From Vigna angularis (lineage: Eukaryota; Streptophyta; Magnoliopsida; Fabales; Fabaceae): 64,000 nt of DNA. Numbering within the stretch: position 1 is the first letter of the stretch; every line of letters starts with the position of its first letter. The stretch lies in the NCBI RefSeq assembly GCF_016808095.1, contig NC_068976.1, forward strand, positions 1,632,001 through 1,696,000, given 5' to 3'. The notes under the pieces were generated by a model. It did not search any database. It was not told the DNA's origin and saw only the letters and a program-made list of their open reading frames with translations. Below are positions 50,031-61,012 of the stretch, piece after piece. Both the position numbers and the translations under genes were made by a program.

Positions 50031-51776
50031 GAGAACCATATCGTTTAGATGTGTATTTGTTAAACATAAAAAATACAGAGATTATTAAGACAAGATCGTC
50101 TATAAGACTAAACTGTTTAAACATCCTCATATGTTTTGAAGTTTAAGAAACAACATTAAAAGAAATGAGCATTTGACAAAGTGTCATCTTTGGAAAAGCA
50201 ATATAGCTAAAATAAAAGTGGTTTATGAAAAAGTTTTGCGAAACCTAGAAACCTTGAGAAAACCTTTGGTAAACACATCAATACTTGAGCAGACGCATTA
50301 TTAAATGGTTTTCCTATTTAATGCGTCAACAAGAATCTTACTGAATACACTTATGTTATACATTGCTAACCAATGCTAAAACAAGCTCTCAATATATCTT
50401 GATGGATAAAATGACAAAAGATTCTTTTGGAAGGTACACTACAAATTGTAAATGGTGATTCAAAATTTTATGTTGAAAGACACCCTACTAAACGCGTTGT
50501 CAAACAAAACATAGATAACTTGAAGAAGCATTTTCAGTAAAAGCCTTAAATAGGCTAGACAATACATTGTGCCAAATGATATTTTTCCTCCAACGATGAA
50601 AACTTCATAAAGTACATGATATCTTGATCAAATACTTAAACAATCAAATCCTTCCTGAACGGTAGAAAATATGAAAAACACTTTGTTGTTCTGAACAAGC
50701 ATTAAAGGTCATTAAATACTCAACGTTTAAAATAACAAAAGTGATAAGAAAAAGGACATATTTGTTTGCATGCATATCTACTCTACTTTGTGTAGATTAC
50801 CTATGTCAAGCATCCACCTGCTCTATGAAATACAAATCAAAAGTGGACGTTAGAGACAAAGAAGACATTCACGGAATGTTCTCTCTATCAAAAGTCACGC
50901 CAAAGAGTACGTACAAACTATTTTTGTTAAAGAATTGAAAAAGCACACTTACTTTGACAAGTTGACTTTAAGCAACGGTTGCTACTACAACTTGCCTAAG
51001 AAGGTCCGAAAATCAAAAGCAAAGTGTTATCCAACAGACATTTTCTTGGAGTCTATATATTGAAGAACATCGAAGAAAATAGCAAGAGAATAAGCACACA
51101 AACACAAAAGAAAATATTTGCAAAGAAAAATAGAAACTATAAAAGAAATACTCTTAAGCTTAAAAAAATCATAAGCTTACTATTATAAGAAGAGAGAAAA
51201 CTTTGTGAGTCTTTTAGATTGAATTGTATTGTATACACAACTCTTTGCGAGAGTTATTGTCTAAGGACTTGTAATCAATATGTTGATTGTAAATTCGGAA
51301 GAGAATTCAAACACTTAACGCTTAATTTAGTGGAGTTAAACGATAGCTAGACAAGTTTGTCTAGTGGAAACTAGGAATGGCTAAAACTCAACTAAACAAT
51401 GTATCAAGAAGATTCCAAGAGTATCTAAGGATACCAAGAGTGGGAAAAAAAATACTTCACAACCAAGAGCGAGTGAAACTTAGTTCTAGTTAGAGTAACA
51501 AGGGTTACTTAGAGTGAATAGGTAATATTAGGAGTGGTGAGAATACTAAGTTGTAATCTTGTTGAAGATTATAGTTGAATCCTCTAAGAGGTCCTAGAGG
51601 AGACTGGACGAAGCACAATGGAGCGAACCAGTATAAAAATAACTATGTTTATTGCTTTATTCTTACTAAATGTTTCTTTTACAAATCTTGCATTTGTGCA
51701 TTACTTTAACCCTACAAAAGCTCTTGTCACCAAATGTCTTTTTATCAAGATCTAACTTTATAAAAACGTTGTAACA
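50031..51776 (+). mobile_element. Copia-type LTR, 5' end uncertain
   Basis: The 3' half is LTR-like. A tctatatattgaag TATA-type box lies near 51052. ctagaggagactggacgaag plus cacaatggagcgaaccagta plus taaaa is at about 51592-51637. It ends GTAACA at 51776. It shares the gaaccagtataaaa motif with the SIRE-type LTRs but is otherwise different. I place the 5' end near 50031-50062 only by composition. No target duplication was confirmed. The next element begins 20 bp downstream. Confidence 0.45.
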
Positions 51777-51795
51777 AAATTTTCAAGTCGAGCAT

Positions 51796-53229
51796 TGATA
51801 ACGGTTGAAAATATCATTATCTGTGATGTAATTTTGATACTAAATACACCTTTTTCTGCTTAGAACTTGCTTGGAATCATGTTTTTTTGTTAAGTTGTGT
51901 GAATAAGAGAGTTGAGGTTGAATTTAATGATTTTATGACCAATTCCCCTTGTTTTGATAGAAAATGAGATAATATGGAAAGTAGGGATGAAGTGCCATGG
52001 AGATGGAGCTCAGAAAGGCCTGGAAAAGCACTAGAAGCGAGGAGTGCTCGAAGCTTGGGCGCCCTTTTCAGAGGCTTGAGCGCAAAAGAGTGACGCTCAC
52101 CGCCCGGGCGCCCCTTTTTGGTGCTTAAGCGCCGGATGCACAAAGGTTGGGCTTCATTTCTAAGGCTTGGGCGTAGAAGACCACTGCTTACCGCTCACCG
52201 CTCACCGCTTGGGCGCCCCTTTTAGGGCACTTGAGCGCCGAAAGCTCGAAGCTTGGGCGTCTTCTGTAAGGCTTGAGCGTGGAAGACCACCGCTCGCCGC
52301 CCGGGCGCCCTAAGTTTGCCGCTTGAGTGCCACTGACTTGGACCTAGGCTTTGTTTCTGTTCTGTTGTCGCTGTATTTAAAGGACCCATACGTCCTAGGT
52401 TCTGTATCTCTGGCTGAAGCAGCACAACAGTACACTCTTCCACTCTCTAAAGGCGGATTTGGATGCGAAAGCTTCCATCCTCTACTTTTAGGGTTTTTCT
52501 ATCTCATGCTTTTCCATTATTCAACTAGTTTCATCATGTCTATGGTGAACTAAACTCTATTTGTTGTTGGGGGAAGATGTAACCTTGTGAACTCTCATGT
52601 ATTTGAATTGATTCTTAATAACACATGCTTTTTCATTAATTGTTACAGTAATTCATCTATGTTTATTACATGCTTTGTTTAACTCATTCATCGCATGATT
52701 TATGAATTGCATGAGTGCCGGGAGGTTCCTTACAATTCAGGTTCTTGTTGAATTCTCCCAAGAGTAATATTGCTCAGGGATGAGGGTATGAGTCTTGGTC
52801 GTCTTTAAGCTCTTGATCTTCACATTTAATTACTAGGAATACTAGGAATTGCATGAACTGGTGACTAAGACAGACTTATTCGTCGAGGGATCGGGTTTAG
52901 GTGATTTAGTGAGTGACGTTAACATTAATGCATAAAGAAGAATTCTTACATACATGAGAGGGAACTTGGTGAAATCTAACCCCAACAACATACTCATCTC
53001 ATATTAAACAACATTCGTTTATCACTGTGCTCTTTTGCTATTGATTAAACTGCATTCATATTTAATTTTCTGTTTTTGCATCTTAAACCAATGATCTCGT
53101 TTTATTTAAGTCTTAATTAATCAAGTTATCACACAACTGTCTACTGTCGAGAGTCTTCTGGGATACGATACTTGGTCTTACCATTTTATATTACTTGTGC
53201 GATTTGGTACACTTTCCAATCCATCAACA
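51796..53229 (+). repeat. 5' LTR of the Athila/Tat-like element
   Basis: It begins TGATAACGG and ends ATCAACA. It contains a GC-rich array (about 52010-52335), a TATA box TATTTAAA at 52374-52381, and a transcribed-leader-like stretch. It differs from the 3' LTR by many substitutions and a few indels. An example is about 17 bp present at 52755-52780 and absent near 60545-60562. Confidence 0.9.
52010..52335 (+). repeat. GC-rich palindromic array upstream of the LTR TATA box
   Basis: About five units of 50-70 bp repeat the themes gcttgggcgccc, ggcttgagcgc and ctcaccgcccgggcgcccc. The perfect palindrome CGCCCGGGCG occurs at 52101-52110, and GGGCGCCC-like cores recur in other units. It is a CpG-rich block in an otherwise AT-rich window, ending about 40 bp before the TATA box. 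The position suggests upstream promoter elements of the LTR. Confidence 0.75.
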
Positions 53230-53235
53230 AGTTTT

Positions 53236-53253
53236 TGGCGTCGTTGTCGGGGA
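53236..53253 (+). other. primer-binding site of the Athila/Tat-like element
   Basis: TGGCGTCGTTGTCGGGGA starts six bases after the LTR. It matches the aspartate-tRNA type site TGGCGCCGTTGCCGGGGA used by Athila/Tat elements at 16 of 18 positions. Both mismatches are C to T in a CCG context. Confidence 0.8.
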
Positions 53254-53416
53254 CTCACGGTTTAAACTATTCTATTCGTGTGATTCTTTATTAACTTTGA
53301 CTTTATTTTTGTTTTTATTTTTAATTTTAATTTTTGTCTAATTTTTAATTTGTGTCTAGTGTCGTCTATTTTTGTTTTTGTGCTAACAATATTTTCTAGG
53401 GTTTTGTGTCTAGTTT

Positions 53417-54432
53417 ATGCAGGATACAGTTAGGACAAGGAGCAATAAAAGTGATGAACCTCTTCTTGGAGGACTTGAAACTAGTAGTAGGCCAAGAAGA
53501 AACAGATTATCTAGAGAACCTCCTCTAGAGATAATTTCACAGGCCTTACAATCCGATCAGGAAAGCATGGACAACAATGATGGTAGGCGTACTTTGGCAG
53601 ATTATGCAACAGTTGTTGGCCCTCACCATTTTAACAGCATTGCAAAGCCGATGGTCAATGCCGCAAGTATGGAGATGAAGCCTGCGTTGATCCATTTAGT
53701 GAAAAGCAACCAATTCAATGGACTGTCAAGTGAAAGTCCATATGAGCATATGACAACTTTTAATGAGATATGTAATACTGTGAAGCTGAATGGAGTGCCA
53801 GATGATGTTATTAGATTGAGCTTGTTTCCTTTCTCACTAGGAGGCAATGCTAAACTGTGGTTGAACTCTTTTCCTGAAAATAGCCTGACTGAGTGGGAGG
53901 ATGTGGTCGCAAAGTTCTTAAACAAATACTTCCCACAGTCAAAGATCAACAAAGGAAAGCAGGAAATCTCTTCTTTCAGGAAAGGCATGGAGGAAACCTT
54001 GGGCAAGCATGGGATAGATACAAGAGCTTGCTGAGAAAGACACCTACTCATGGTTTTGATGAAGCAACAATAGTCATTCTTTTCCTTGGAGGTCTTGGTT
54101 CACAAACCAAATTGATGCTGGATGCCTTAGTTGGAGGCAATATCAAGTGCAAGACCACAGAGGAAGCATATGAATTAATTGAAAACATGGCTACCAATGA
54201 CAATGAGATGCACAATGAAAGAGGAGATCCATCACAACCTAAGGGAGATCTACAGTCACAATCCTATTATGTCGTGCTTGCTCAAAATAAAATTATAACT
54301 CAACAATTAGAGGTTTTGACAAAGAAGCTTTCTCAGCCACCAAAAGAGTGCCAGAAGTTCTTACAAGTTCAACAACAACTTTGTGAACTATGTGGTGGTG
54401 ATCATATCAATGGTCAATGTGTTGTGCCTTAG
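53417..54432 (+). pseudogene. gag of the Athila/Tat-like element, frameshifted
   Basis: The first frame (53417-54034) opens with a basic, Arg-rich N-terminus. The gag core follows, with ALIHLVKSNQFNGLSSESPY, then LSLFPFSLGGNAKLWLNSFP and WEDVVAKFLNKYFPQSK, a Retrotrans_gag-type (PF03732-like) fold. A one-base loss near 54003 shifts the frame. The rest continues in the frame ending at 54432, with AWDRYKSLLRKTPTHGFDE and a knuckle CELCGGDHINGQC at about 54382-54420. The linker runs on past the TAG at 54430, with further stops at 54571 and 54649. Confidence 0.85.
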
Positions 54433-54813
54433 AATCTCAATGAAGAAGTTAATTACATGGGCAACCAGTTTCGTCCCAACAATTACAATCAAGGGTGGAA
54501 ATCTCATCCTAGCATGGGACAAAGTCAGTTTGGGCAAACTGGTGGACAATTCAATAGACCATCACAGCAGTAACAAAAACAGTGGCAACAACAACCATCT
54601 CTAGTTGACAGAACTACAAAGCTTGAGGAGATTCTCCAACAATTCATGTAGGCAACCCTTTCCACCCAAAAGAGCACTGAAGTTGCTATCAGAAATCTGG
54701 AGATGCAGGTTAGCCAAATAGCCAAGAAGTTGGAAGAGATACCTATCAACAGTTTTGGGCTAATACTGAAGTTAACCCCATGGAAGAATGCAAGGTTATT
54801 GTGAGTGTAGAAA

Positions 54814-55971
54814 ATGAGAGAAAAAAAGAAAAAGAGAAAGAGAAAGAGAAAAAAAGAGAGAGTTGAGTTAAAAGAGAGGGAAGAAAAAGAAGAGAGAAAA
54901 GAAAAAGTTGAGAGAAAAGAGAAAGTTGAGTTAGAAGAGAGAAAAGAAAAAATAAAGAGTGAGAGAAAAGAGAAAAATCTTCATCACCCTAAAGAATGTT
55001 CAAGAAAAGAAAAAGAGATGCAATTAGGGTGTTTTGAAGAAATTTTCAGAAAATTAAGGATTAAAATTCCTATGACTGAGGCATTGTAGCAGATTCCTGA
55101 ATATACTAAGTTTTTGAAGAATCTCCTCAAAAGAAAGAAATATTTAGAGGAGGAAACAATTGAGGTACAAGGAGAGTGCAGTGTGATCTTGTAGAAGGCA
55201 CCTCCTCCTAAAGTTAAAGACCCAGGAAGTTTCATCATTCCATGCACTATCAGGAGCCATAAAATAGGGAAAGCCCTAATTGATTTAGGGTCCAGTATCA
55301 ATTTGATGCCCTTATCTATTTTTGAAAAGATTGGTGGTCTTGAAGTCCAGCCTGCAAAGATGACTCTGTTTATGGCGGATGGATCCACCAAAAAGCCCTA
55401 TGGTATGGTGGAGGATGTGATGGTACAAACTGACAATCTCAGATTCCTGGTGGACTTTGTAGTAATGGAGATGGAGGAAGATTTGGAGATCCCTATAATT
55501 CTTGGAAGGCCATTTATGAAAACAACCAAGGTGATCATCAATGTTGATGATGGAACTATTGCACTTAAAGACCAAGAAGAGGAGGTGATTTTCAATGTCT
55601 TCAATGTTGAGCAACAAATCCAAGTGAAGAAGAATAGTCTCAAAGCTGCTTGTGGAGATACACCAGAAACCAGTACTAAAGTTGCCAAGTCAGGCAAGAA
55701 AGGTAAAAAGTATTTTTTGTCACAGGTAAAGGAAGAAGAAAAAGACAACAAAGCAAAAAGTGCTCATCAAGACTCATTGGAGAATTATGAAGAACTTAGA
55801 CCAGGCATTCTAGTGAGATTCAACAAAAAACTGTGGATTATGAAAGAACTCAAGACTGATGGACTAATAGAGATTGAATCTCCAATTTCCAGGAGAATCA
55901 AAAAGGTGAACATGAAGTTACTGAAGTGTAGAGAAGGAAAAGACAACACCAAGATCAAAGATGTGACATGA
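54814..55971 (+). pseudogene. charged linker and aspartic protease of the Athila/Tat-like element
   Basis: One frame runs from the purine-rich stretch to 55971, interrupted by TAG at 55087-55089 and 55192-55194. The first 60 or so codons are almost only Lys, Glu and Arg, encoded by AG-rich DNA. A conserved EIFRKLRIKIPMTEAL block follows. The protease has ALIDLGSSINLMP near 55276-55314, with the catalytic Asp in DLGSS as usual in Athila, and the flap-side block IPIILGRPFM near 55492-55521. The C-terminal part is Lys-rich. No RT follows. Confidence 0.85.
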
Positions 55972-56617
55972 GCCTATTGGGTCAAGCTAGTGACGTTAAA
56001 GAAGCGCTTACTGGGAGGTAATCCAGTGTTTTAAAAACTTTTATTTTGTTTACTGTTCTTTTGTTTGGATTTTTGAATTTTATTTCTGTTTGTTTGATTC
56101 CAGTGTGCTTAGTCTATAATAACTGAATGTTTGAGGGGTGAAGAGAGATTAATTGTTTCATCTGAGTGATATTGTGAGGGCTAGGGAAAAGAAACTGGAA
56201 AATTCTAAGTTGAATCTAAGAACCCAGGGCCAGGAATACCCAAAATAAACCAAAAAGTAAAGGCGGAAAAGTGCCGCCCGACGCTTAAGCGCCCTCTAAG
56301 GGGCGCCCGGGCGGCGCGAGTGCAGAATGAGCTTTTAACTTTGGGGCTTAAGCCGGATTTCAACCCACTTCTTCTTTTCACGCCCTAGGTTTCACCCAAG
56401 CCTCTTCTATCAAATTTTCCTCACTTTAGCCTCCCTAAAAACCTCTCCCAAGTCCTCTCTTCACTTTCCCCTTCACTTTTCCACTAAAAACCCTACTTCT
56501 CACTTGCTTTGCACTTTCCAATCATCAAAGTTTGGGGTTTTTTATTGTGTGGCTGCTAGGGTTCATATTTGTGCACTCTATTTGAGCTTCAATCTCTGTA
56601 TCTGTGTCCTCAACCAA
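55972..56617 (+). promoter_or_regulatory. inter-ORF region: GC palindromes and leader-like tract
   Basis: The stretch starts with agcgcttactgggaggtaat near 56003, a conserved post-pol motif of this element group (usually gcgcttgttgggaggcaac). At 56273-56315 there is a nested structure. GCCGCCCG pairs with CGGGCGGC. CGCTTAAGCG (56282-56291) is a perfect palindrome. From about 56370 to 56617 the strand is pyrimidine-rich like a 5' leader and ends at a consensus donor GTAAGT (56618-56623). It may be an internal promoter plus first exon for the third ORF. That is inference. Confidence 0.45.
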
Positions 56618-57044
56618 GTAAGTTCTTGTTATGTTATGAATTGAGCATTTTAAAGGTTAATTCTTGAAGAATGTTGATGAGAAAGTTTGATTTTTTTATG
56701 CTTTATACTGTCTATGCTTGATTTCCCACTGTATGGACCGATTAAATTGTGCAAATTTTGGTCTGAACTGGGTTGAAATTGATTTGCAAAAGGAAAGAAA
56801 CAGCAAGGTTACGCTTGGCTGCACCGCGCGCCGCTTAAGCGCCCTTTGAGGGGCACCCAAGCGGCAAGCGACAGTGATAGATTTTGTGTATTTTCTGGTT
56901 GTTCTGTTTCTGGCTGATCGGTTCTGTGAAGGTGATGTTGAGGGCTCTCTATTTTGCCCTCTTTCTGAATAATAAGAGTTTGTGATTTTTGGGTACTAAT
57001 GCTTGATGATTTCTAGGATTGTTTTTGTGAATCTTTATGTGCAG
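56618..57044 (+). other. putative intron before the third ORF
   Basis: A consensus donor CAA/GTAAGT at 56618 and an acceptor tttatgtgcag/G at 57043-57044 bound 427 bp of AT-rich DNA. A second copy of the GC-rich ccgcttaagcgccctttga block lies inside, near 56830. The first ATG of the third ORF is two bases after the acceptor. Athila- and Ogre-type elements are known to splice. Confidence 0.45.
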
Positions 57045-57046
57045 GA

Positions 57047-58252
57047 ATGATATCTTCTTCAGGCAAAAGGATTAAGACCCTTGGTACCAAAGAAAAGGGA
57101 ACAAAGAGGAAGGAGAAGAAACAATTCTACTAAAACAAGTTCAGAACTCCTTTTCATGAGAGGTACTTCCCAGCTGTAGAGGGAAGGAGATTGGTAATGG
57201 AAAGGAAGGTGACCAACATACCTTCTTTGGCTCCTCAGTTTGAAAGGGAGCTGAACAACAGAGACTAGGGCCACCTTGCAACCTACCCCTCTCCCGCCAA
57301 TGTAGACTTTGTCAAAGAGTTCTACACAAATGCAAAAGCATTGGGAGGAGAGGATGAGACGTACTTTAGCTACGTAAGAGGTAAGAAGGTTGCCTTTGAT
57401 GCGGACACTATTGACTCTTTTCTTGGTGTAGAGTGGGAAGGGGAGCAATGTCAATTTGCCACGTCCATGCTGGAAGGAGTTGACTATGAGGACGTGGAGC
57501 GGACCTTATGTGTGCCTAGAGGGCACTTTCAGAGGAATAGGTCTAGGGCACCCATTCACATCACTAGACCCCATCTGATGCCTCTAGCAAAGTATTGGAT
57601 GACATTTTCTCATGCCAACATTCAGCCATGCTCCCATGTATCGGACATCATTGTCTAGAGGTCCATCTTCCTCTACTGTGTTCTTAGGGGCCTCAACATT
57701 AATATTGGGCAGGTTATAGCCAATGAGATTCAAAGTTGTGCCTGGGACATCCCTCCTTAGTCACCCATCTTTGTGAGGCTGCTGGTATTGATGTTTCTAG
57801 CCCACCACCAGAGCGTCCAAGAAAGGAGTTGGACGCAGCTTACTTTACTCACTATTGTGCAGTGGATGAGCCAGGCCAGCCAGCACCACCACTACAGCAG
57901 CCCAGGACACACATGAGAGCACCACCACCAGCCGAGGAGTCAGTCCATGATGCCGCTCCTTTTCAGATGCGGGACATGTATTATTCTTTGCTTGATTCTA
58001 GACTGGCTGCCGTATACAGGGCGAGCAGGCGTTGTTGAGGACACTGACGTCCACATTCCCTAAGAGACAATTCATGTCTTAGGATGACTTTGCAGCCTAA
58101 GTGGCATGACCCGCTGAACCAACACAAGAGGGTGGTAGAGCTGAAGCAGCTGAAGCTTCAGCCATGGATGAGGATGCTGAGGATGAGGATGATGATGTTA
58201 AGGAGGATGAGGACTCTGATGATGAATGTGGAGTTGTACTGAGCATCTACTG
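57047..58252 (+). pseudogene. third ORF: putative plant transposon protein (PF20167-like)
   Basis: It starts MISSSGKRIKTLGTKEKGTK (57047) and reads FVKEFYTNAKALGGEDETYF, then SYVRGKKVAFDADTIDSFLG, and HITRPHLMPLAKYWMTFSHA with CSHVSD. This is the conserved block of the putative plant transposon protein domain found in many legume repeats. It then has LGHPSLVTHLCEAAGI, a Pro-rich stretch and an Asp/Glu-rich tail. Stops at 57131, 57266 and 57656 and a frame change near 57745 disrupt it. Another frame change lies near 58040. The biochemical role of the domain is unknown to me. Confidence 0.8.
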
Positions 58253-59601
58253 ATGGATGCCACCTCTTTTATAGACCAGGATTTCTTTTATTTTTCTGTT
58301 TTTATTTCGTTAATTGTTAGACTTTATTTTGTTTCTGTTTTTATTATTTTTTTTCCTTTTAATTATTTGTTTTGTTATTGTACTCTGCTTGGATAAATTA
58401 CACTGCTTTGGTTTAACTATTATGTTTTATGATAAGTACTACTTTGTGATGCTCTGGTGTGTTGATTGATGTTGAGATGATGCATGATTTGCTAATATAC
58501 AGGTGATGACTCATAGTGTATGAAACAAGTGCTTGAGGTAAAATGTGATTGAGATACTGAGCAGGGTGTTTTTCTGAATTCTGGGACTTGAGAGTCTACC
58601 TGTGTGAGTTTTGGGCTTCAGAGTTTTTGTGAATAATTGCTATTGCTTTGGAAGCATGAATGATTTTGCTTAAATTTTCTGTGATTGAACTACTTGCTTA
58701 TAGTTTTCATATGTCAAGGCCATCTTTTGTTATCCCTTATTTTCTTAGCCTCCACATGATTTTTGTACACTGAAAAGAAAACAATTTGTTTTAACCTTTG
58801 AACCTTGAGCCTTTTGCATGTTTTGAAAACCCTTTGTGAAAATCTCTACCTTGAGTTATGTTGAGAACATTTGTGAGGTATTGACAAAGATTCAAGTTTG
58901 GGGTTGCTGGAAAGATTGAAAAAAGGAAAAGAAAAAGCATTGAGCTAAGCAGTGAATACATGAAAAGAAAAGCAAAAGAAAAGAAAAGCTCAATGCAATA
59001 GAAAGTTGGGAAAAAGAAAGAGAGTTTGGGCTTGAATGATGATATCATAAATGTCTCTCTTAACTCAAGGATTTTGCTGACCAGAAAAACCAATTCCCTT
59101 CTTAGTCGAGCCAAGTTACAAGCCATGAAAAACCCTTATGATGACAACTTGCTTGTGAATATGTTTGATTGCGGTTAAATGAAAAGCAAAATTAATTTAT
59201 GTAACATTGTGATAGCAGAGTGAAAAGAACACCAACACCTCACTATACACTTGTGAGTTGAGTGATATACTTTTGATTGCATGAGTTACACACTTTTGAA
59301 TGCATGAGTGAAACACTTTGCATGGTGAGGAGTAGTTCTTGGAATTTTTGATTGCATCTTTGATTGGTTGATTGATCACTCTTAAGGATAGCATCTGTTG
59401 AAGTATATGAGCATCACATTGATTTTGATTGAATTAAGGCATTTGCACATCTTGACTAATTTTTGTATGTTGAGTTGATAAAAGTGATTGCTTGTCTGAA
59501 AGAAAAAGTTTTTGAAAAAGGTTGAGTCATTGTAGTGATTATTCTGAAAAGCTGAGTTACAATATGTTTTGCTTGTCCTCAAAGTTCTAAGTTTGGGGTT
59601 G
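58253..59601 (+). other. 3' untranslated stretch and polypurine tract of the Athila/Tat-like element
   Basis: There is no coding sequence. The motif aagtttggggtt occurs just before the 3' LTR (59589-59600), where a polypurine tract is expected, and again at about 58889, with a related copy near 56530. A/G-rich runs (58915-59020) lie between. The minus-strand frames of 111, 65 and 66 codons here are not supported. Confidence 0.65.
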
Positions 59602-61007
59602 TGATAACGGTTGAAAATACCGTTATCTGTGATGTAATTTTGATACTAAATACACCCTTTTCTGCTTAGAAACATGCTCGGAATCATGTTTTTATGTTAA
59701 GTTGTGTGAATAAGAGATTTGAGGTTGAATTTAATGATTTTATGACTAATTCCCCTTGTTTTGATAGAAAATGAGATAATATGGAAAGTAGGGATGAAGT
59801 GCCATGGAGATGGAGCCCAGAAAGGCTTGGAAAAGCACTAGAAGGGAGGAGTGCTCGAAGCTTGGGCGCCCTTTTTGGAGGCTTGAGCGCAGAAGAGTGT
59901 CGCTCACCGCTCGGGCGCCCCTTTTTGGGCGCTTGAGCGTCGGATGCACGAAGTTGGGCCGTTATGTCTGAGGCTTGGGCGCAGAAGGCCACCGTTCACT
60001 GCCCGGGCGCCCCTTTTGGGGCACTTGAGCGTCGAAAGCTCGAAGCTTGGGCATCTTCTAAAAGGCTTGAGCGTGGAAAACCACTTCTCGTCACCCGGGC
60101 GCCCTAAGTAGGGCGCTTGAGCGCCACTGACTCGGGCCTAGGCTTTGTTTCTGTTCTGTTATCGCTCTATTTAAAGGAGCCAAACGTCCTAGGTTTTTTA
60201 TCTCTGGCTAGAGCAGCACAACAGCACACTCTTCCACTCTCTAAAGGCGGATTTGGTTGCGAAAGCTTCCATCCTCTACTTTTAGGGTTTTTCTATCTCA
60301 TGCTTTTCCATTATTCATCTAGTTTCATCATGTCTATGATGAACTAAACTCTACTTGTTGTTGGGGGATGATGTAACCTTGTGAACTCTCATGTATTTGA
60401 ATAGATTCTTAATAACACGTGCTTTTTCATTAATTGTTAGAGTAATTCATCTGTGCTTATTACATGCCTTATTTAACTCATTCATCGCATGATTTATGAA
60501 TTGCATGAGTGTGAGGAGGTTCTTTAGAATTTAGGTTCTTGTTGAATTCATATTCGCCGAGGGTATGAGTCTTGGTCGTCTTTATGCTCTTGATCTTCAT
60601 ATTTAATTACTAGGAATGTTAGGAATTGCATGAACTGGTGACTAAGGACAGGCTTATTCGACGAGGGATCGGGTTTAGGTGATTTAGTGAGTGAAGTTAA
60701 CATTAATGCATAAAGAAGAATTCTTACATACATGAGAGGGAACTTGGTGAAATCTAACCCCAACAACATACACATCTCATATTAAATAACATCTGTTTAT
60801 CACTGTGCTCTTTTGCTTTTGATCAAACTGCATTCATATTTAATTTTCTGTCTTTGCATCTTAAACCAATGATCTCGTTTTATTTAAGTCTTAATTAATC
60901 GAGTTATCACACAACTGTCTAGTACCGATAGTCTTCTGGGATACGATATTTCGTCTTACCATTTTATATTACTTGTGCGATTTTGTACAATTGCTAATCC
61001 ATCAACA
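59602..61007 (+). repeat. 3' LTR of the Athila/Tat-like element
   Basis: Same ends as the 5' LTR, with a GC-rich array at about 59850-60125 and a TATA box at 60168-60175. The frames at 59684-59992 (-) and 60117-60347 (+) have counterparts in the 5' LTR (51877-52143 and 52323-52553). They are by-products of LTR duplication, not genes. Confidence 0.9.
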
Positions 61008-61012
61008 AGCAT

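Larger units (their letters stand above)
51791..61012 (+). mobile_element. complete non-autonomous Athila/Tat-like retrotransposon
   Basis: The element occupies 51796-61007 (9212 bp) between perfect AGCAT duplications at 51791-51795 and 61008-61012. Order: 5' LTR 1434 bp, primer site, gag, protease, a non-coding stretch with GC palindromes, a leader-like tract and intron, a third ORF of plant-transposon-protein type, a long 3' untranslated stretch, polypurine tract, and 3' LTR 1406 bp. I find no RT, RNase H or integrase motif in any frame between protease and the third ORF (about 1.1 kb, too short to hold them). Stops and frameshifts hit every ORF, so the copy is dead. Confidence 0.88.

Noticed and set aside
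52010..52335. GC-rich block as a CpG-island gene promoter
   Set aside because: It is a tandem array inside an LTR, present in both LTRs. No host gene follows.
52323..52553. 76-codon frame repeated almost identically at 60117-60347
   Set aside because: Conservation results from the two LTRs of one element; the position is the LTR leader after the TATA box.
54814..55089. Lys/Glu/Arg-rich 91-codon frame as an independent small protein
   Set aside because: It is the charged linker before the protease, in the same frame as the protease apart from two TAG codons.
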